Shown: piece by piece, positions 28,936 through 29,512 of the stretch
Position numbering within the stretch: position 1 is the stretch's first letter
Layout of the letters: every line of letters begins with the position of its first letter
Source of the DNA: a virus
IMG/VR virus record: IMGVR_UViG_3300042465_005741
Location: 1-29,512 of that record
DNA length: 29,512 nucleotides
Direction: 5' to 3' (one strand)
Notes under the pieces: model-generated
The model's input: only the letters and a program-made list of their open reading frames with translations
What the model was told of the DNA's origin: nothing
Databases searched by the model: none
Translations under genes and position numbers: made by a program

Positions 28936-29495
28936 TAGGAGAACATTATAGCGAGAATTTCTCCCGCTTCGTCCGCGATTTCATCGAGCGTGTCTGACAT
29001 ATAATTCTGAGCCGCGTATCCAGGATGCACAAACGGCTCGTGTGCTTCGCCTGGTTCGAAGTCGTATGGGCCGGTAAAGCGGTAGAAACTCTTGCCGCCG
29101 CTAGTAGGGAGGTTGAAGTTCATCGGACCTCGACCTTCTTCTTGCCAGCGAGCGTGCGCGGCAGTTGCTGAGATTGTGATCGTGTCGCCATTGACTCTCC
29201 CTGTGATCGAGTTGCGCAGCGCGCCAGTGCGCACCGGCGCTTTGGACCGCGCCTTCTGCACCGCTAGTTCGGCAATGGCTTGCAGTCCTGCTCGCAGGCG
29301 TCCTTCCAACTCAATGCCTGCCTCGGCCAACGCAGCAGGATCGTCTTCGGCTTTCAGGAAGATTTCGGCCTGAGCTGCCGAGGCAAACCGACCGCCTACA
29401 GACTTGCCATTTATGACCGTTCCGGCGGGGAACTGGAACGGGCGGCGACTAGGGCCACGAGCTGAGCGGCGCGATCCGCCCTTAATGAGAGCCAT
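28935..29495 (-). CDS. HK97 gp10-like tail-completion protein
   Basis: The 186-residue protein contains AELAVQKARSKAPVRTGALRNSI, whose A-P-V-x-T-G-x-L-R-x-S-I signature is typical of HK97 gp10-like proteins at the head-tail or tail junction. HARWQEEGRGPMNF and a C-terminal FVHPGY follow. The N-terminus (about 1-40) is basic and unusual. ATG at 29495 overlaps the stop of an upstream gene (TAATG). Its position implies head-tail adaptors lie beyond the right edge. Confidence 0.85.
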   Translation of the reverse strand: MALIKGGSRRSARGPSRRPFQFPAGTVINGKSVGGRFASAAQAEIFLKAEDDPAALAEAGIELEGRLRAGLQAIAELAVQKARSKAPVRTGALRNSITGRVNGDTITISATAAHARWQEEGRGPMNFNLPTSGGKSFYRFTGPYDFEPGEAHEPFVHPGYAAQNYMSDTLDEIADEAGEILAIMFS

Positions 29496-29512
29496 TAGAG
29501 CACCAAACGGCG
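29495..29512 (-). CDS. 3' end of an upstream head-tail gene (partial)
   Basis: A minus-strand frame entering from the right edge ends RRLVL followed by TAA (29495-29497), which overlaps the ATG of the gp10-like gene, the same TAATG coupling used repeatedly in this operon. Only five codons are visible; a head-tail adaptor would be expected here. Confidence 0.45.
   Translation of the reverse strand, partial: RRLVL

Noticed and set aside
1-29512. CRISPR array, tRNA genes, insertion sequences, integrase or attachment site
   Set aside because: Reading the window showed no regularly spaced repeats, no cloverleaf-like segment with a GTTCGA-type arm in context, no transposase or recombinase, and no paired terminal repeats.

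Overview
The window is a contiguous piece of a tailed double-stranded DNA phage genome (siphovirus-type tail, long tape measure). No ribosomal, tRNA or cellular metabolic genes are visible. The host is not shown directly. Moderately high GC content, dense ATGA/TAATG gene overlaps, several GTG/TTG starts with strong AGGAGG-type ribosome sites, a tail protein resembling the ReqiPepy6 Gp37-like family and a Sec-secreted transglycosylase-like protein together suggest an actinobacterial (Actinomycetota) host, which I hold with moderate confidence. I see no integrase, excisionase or recognisable CI-type repressor, so nothing here indicates lysogeny.

Layout. Positions 1-17303 are almost entirely plus-strand. 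About 31-2645 holds accessory genes: a zincin-like HEFQH protein, a stand-alone WYL-like protein, unknowns, a secreted lytic-transglycosylase-like protein, one small membrane-protein ORF on the opposite strand, and two small acidic proteins. An intergenic stretch with a 20-bp-arm palindrome (2646-2803) precedes a helix-turn-helix protein and an HTH-metallophosphoesterase. From 4675 to 14579 lies the replication and nucleotide module: small Zn-ribbon proteins, an SNF2-type helicase, a putative ssDNA-binding protein, an archaeo-eukaryotic-type primase, a RepA/AAA_25-type helicase, a fused DUF4406 and dATP/dGTP-diphosphohydrolase-like protein, a 31-residue membrane peptide and a family A DNA polymerase with proofreading domain. 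A regulatory gap (14580-14707) with strong hairpins and a TATAAT box precedes a RuvC-like resolvase, a small HTH protein and the small and large terminase subunits.

From 29512 back to 17300 everything is on the minus strand and reads as the second part of a late operon: a tail-completion protein (HK97 gp10-like), tail terminator, small unknown, major tail protein, small unknown, two overlapping tail-assembly-chaperone ORFs, tape measure, distal tail protein, a Gp37-like tail protein with an inserted carbohydrate-binding-like domain, a coiled-coil tail protein, and a lysis cassette (M15-like peptidase, GH25 muramidase, holin-like membrane protein). Portal, protease and capsid genes are not in the window and presumably lie beyond its right edge on the minus strand.

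How the parts work together: the primase, helicases, ssDNA-binding protein and polymerase would replicate the genome. The fused nucleotide enzyme would adjust the dNTP pool. The resolvase and terminase would process and package DNA. The minus-strand operon builds the tail and lyses the cell. The most unusual points are the terminase separated from the structural operon and convergent with it by a 4-nt overlap, the long palindrome before the HTH gene, the structured gap before the resolvase, a tail-chaperone pair whose frames would need a +1 (or -2) shift, and lysins with strongly cationic N-termini.
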